DNA of 58,606 nt from Tenacibaculum finnmarkense genomovar ulcerans (GTDB lineage: Bacteria > Bacteroidota > Bacteroidia > Flavobacteriales > Flavobacteriaceae). Positions within the stretch are counted from its first letter, which is position 1. The number at the start of each line of letters is the position of its first letter. The stretch spans positions 64,871 through 123,476 of the forward strand of contig NZ_OENE01000010.1 in NCBI RefSeq assembly GCF_900239495.1, read 5' to 3'. The position numbers were made by a program, and so were the translations under genes. Positions 58,201-58,606 of the stretch are shown piece by piece. Below the pieces are notes generated by a model, which saw nothing but the letters and a program-made list of their open reading frames with translations, made no database searches and was not told the origin of the DNA.

Positions 58201-58606
58201 TGCTGCAGGAGTACCAACATACGGAACACCGGGAAATGCAAATTCAGGTATTCAATACCAATGGTATATTGGTGATCCTGCTACTACAGGAACTGCCTTA
58301 ACAAATACAGGGGTTTATACAACTGTAACAACAGCTATTTTAAATATTAGTGATGTTACGGGTTTAACTGGAAAAGAGTATTATTTAAAAGTTACCCATG
58401 CTGATAATAAGTGTTTAGATAAAACAGGTAGTGCTACATTAACGGTAAACACCTTGCCAACAACCGATGATTTAACATCAGCAAGTATTTCAAGTGATGC
58501 CGGAGCAACCGATATTGTAAATCCAACAGGAAACGATACTGATGGAACGGTTGAAAATTATAAAATTACAAGTTTACCAACTGGCGGAACCTTATTTTTA
58601 GCCGAT
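55241..58606 (+). CDS. Giant secreted surface protein with type-3 repeats (partial, 3' end beyond window)
   Basis: The frame runs from ATG 55241 open to the window edge, exactly 1122 codons. A long signal peptide (about residues 1-37, charged then hydrophobic, cleavage near LVSAQ) leads to beta-sandwich regions. Three Asp-rich thrombospondin-type-3 calcium-binding runs follow: DNDGIADVIDIDDDNDGIPD (about 270-289), a second around 603-625 (DADGINNRCDLDDDNDGILD) and a third around 883-925 (NDGIPNYLDLDSDGDG). Between them are jelly-roll-like domains with SFIVLKNINLLNGERYTLE-type strands. Such proteins usually end in a type IX sorting or gliding-associated C-terminal domain, which would be beyond the window. 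Adhesin function is inferred. Confidence 0.88.
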   Translation, partial: MEKFYYLIRNNLFFKSYFIAFLIISFTLTSSLVSAQCANGSYLEKQHVTSGGSALSLHGVPDGAGPQEWFGSVTTPAAVFANSFTQGAEVVITARAVNNTADNNTYKISFSADGTNFTAPVVMDNAYSSGDYTNFQQFTYTLSAAESGTYTYLKFQGSTTSGTNAGVQSIIDAISIGTTVCYTCAAGVDAPVLSVNYGGATATTTFDLTTITANSGPSGTSLSWHTGTPATSANLVTTLNAAPIGVYYAAFYHAASDCYSYYTTIFNVIEDFDNDGIADVIDIDDDNDGIPDVVECPTIDLLTNGNFNYSDTEIVGKSTSDDGVSKYKSHLSDVSFNGTSSPGLYQGWDFTTGTPDWSEAQYLAGSSITDPRTGGNYKINVKESDSGGGFLIFSLSDEAVSNTISGLTVGNQYVLEFEMGTLPNYGYSGTQGYDYNINHVRFGFVDQGGGAGVNVLYQTPLDITVYPYPPLSPNTTTEYDPHWKKYRIVFEATSSSVKYEFYLENPTVVLVDGFSLKEIDPTCTKSTDTDSDSDGCSDAIEAGTQGSGAVGTNGLYNDLETFNDSGIVSVSMNITKPYDGIASCAIDPCTDGAIVGTVTANDPDADGINNRCDLDDDNDGILDSQEDTGCTTPVIEEIIINETFEAGTPGTNIPKGSLAGVPGIDGLLEAYNSHPGNTSTTNVGEYKSISGLDGSTTIVIDANGGGIVDKEQMSSFIVLKNINLLNGERYTLEADFSLGKQTGFLSNDNNEYGTAIGASGQDPVWNDDYPGAPDGVFLYGHGGVLIREPNSSLPSISAPAREVGWFRQYTTYYVKKNIAGVLHLYADNKGAKYDASGVLGTLIVVNEIDLGAASNYPWLNDAAIFVSADEYVDNILIKINHCDNDNDGIPNYLDLDSDGDGCNDVIESGGIDANNDGILDGDGFNATGQVTTSGAILASSYNGVTGNEIKATKLTTDFAALVDKTVTEGIATSFTLTSATADQATAYAAGVPTYGTPGNANSGIQYQWYIGDPATTGTALTNTGVYTTVTTAILNISDVTGLTGKEYYLKVTHADNKCLDKTGSATLTVNTLPTTDDLTSASISSDAGATDIVNPTGNDTDGTVENYKITSLPTGGTLFLAD

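Overview
The window is AT-rich chromosomal DNA from a marine-type Flavobacteriaceae (Bacteroidota), most like Tenacibaculum or Polaribacter. Pointers are the gliding lipoprotein GldI, a GLPGLI/TonB-receptor pair, a bacillithiol deacetylase (BshB1), BT_3928, DUF4293 and DUF1599 proteins, a Rho with a long charged insertion, and many promoters of the Bacteroidota form TAnnTTTG with TTG about 20 bp upstream. The genus is an inference.

Layout. 1-540: a tandem pair of one dispersed palindromic element (family A) and one copy of another (family B). 0.5-8.2 kb: housekeeping genes (crotonase, fluoride channel, BT_3928/DUF1599, folP, diadenylate cyclase, an alanine-rich lipoprotein, an ABC exporter, truA). 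8.5-16.6 kb: a metallophosphoesterase, then a leftward signalling and surface cluster: a TPR histidine kinase, a lipoprotein, a TonB-receptor-like barrel, a GLPGLI protein, a small Cys-containing secreted peptide gene broken by an in-frame stop, and a LuxR/NarL-type response regulator preceded by two identical 16-bp palindromes. 16.7-29.2 kb: DUF4293, rho, 5-FCL, MmcQ, tRNA-Pro, trxB, an unknown gene with an M14 carboxypeptidase, a TonB receptor, a C1 peptidase and DUF389.

29.3-33.3 kb is a tight four-gene operon: stand-alone receiver, membrane HEAT-like protein, processive GT2 synthase, YaiO-type outer-membrane barrel. This is the best candidate for a little-described system, a regulated synthase-dependent exopolysaccharide machine. 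Its leader carries the motif AAAAGTCCCCCTT, which recurs in the leader of the giant adhesin at the right end; the core AGTCCCCC also lies beside the LuxR regulator.

33.6-45.0 kb: an OmpA protein with about sixteen 23-residue repeats, ppx/sixA/pdxH, a HAD phosphatase, ndk, a PhoD-like phosphatase and an nrnA-gldI-FKBP-cyclophilin/FKBP-PAP2 operon. 45.0-46.7 kb is a graveyard: family A and B elements, a start-less ORF remnant, two degenerate type II-C-like CRISPR repeats separated by a 20-bp palindrome, an intact cas2 and only the C-terminal end of cas1, cut at a family B element. No cas9 is present. 46.8-52.7 kb: an orphan gene of unknown function, DUF2147, kdsC/DUF2520, bshB1, tRNA-His, an LpxL-like acyltransferase, a tiny Cys-rich lipoprotein and a rhomboid protease. 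52.8-55.2 kb: more repeats, a wrecked transposase, three identical tRNA-Gly genes and 1 kb of non-coding DNA. From 55241 to the end runs the first 1122 codons of a giant secreted protein with calcium-binding type-3 repeats.
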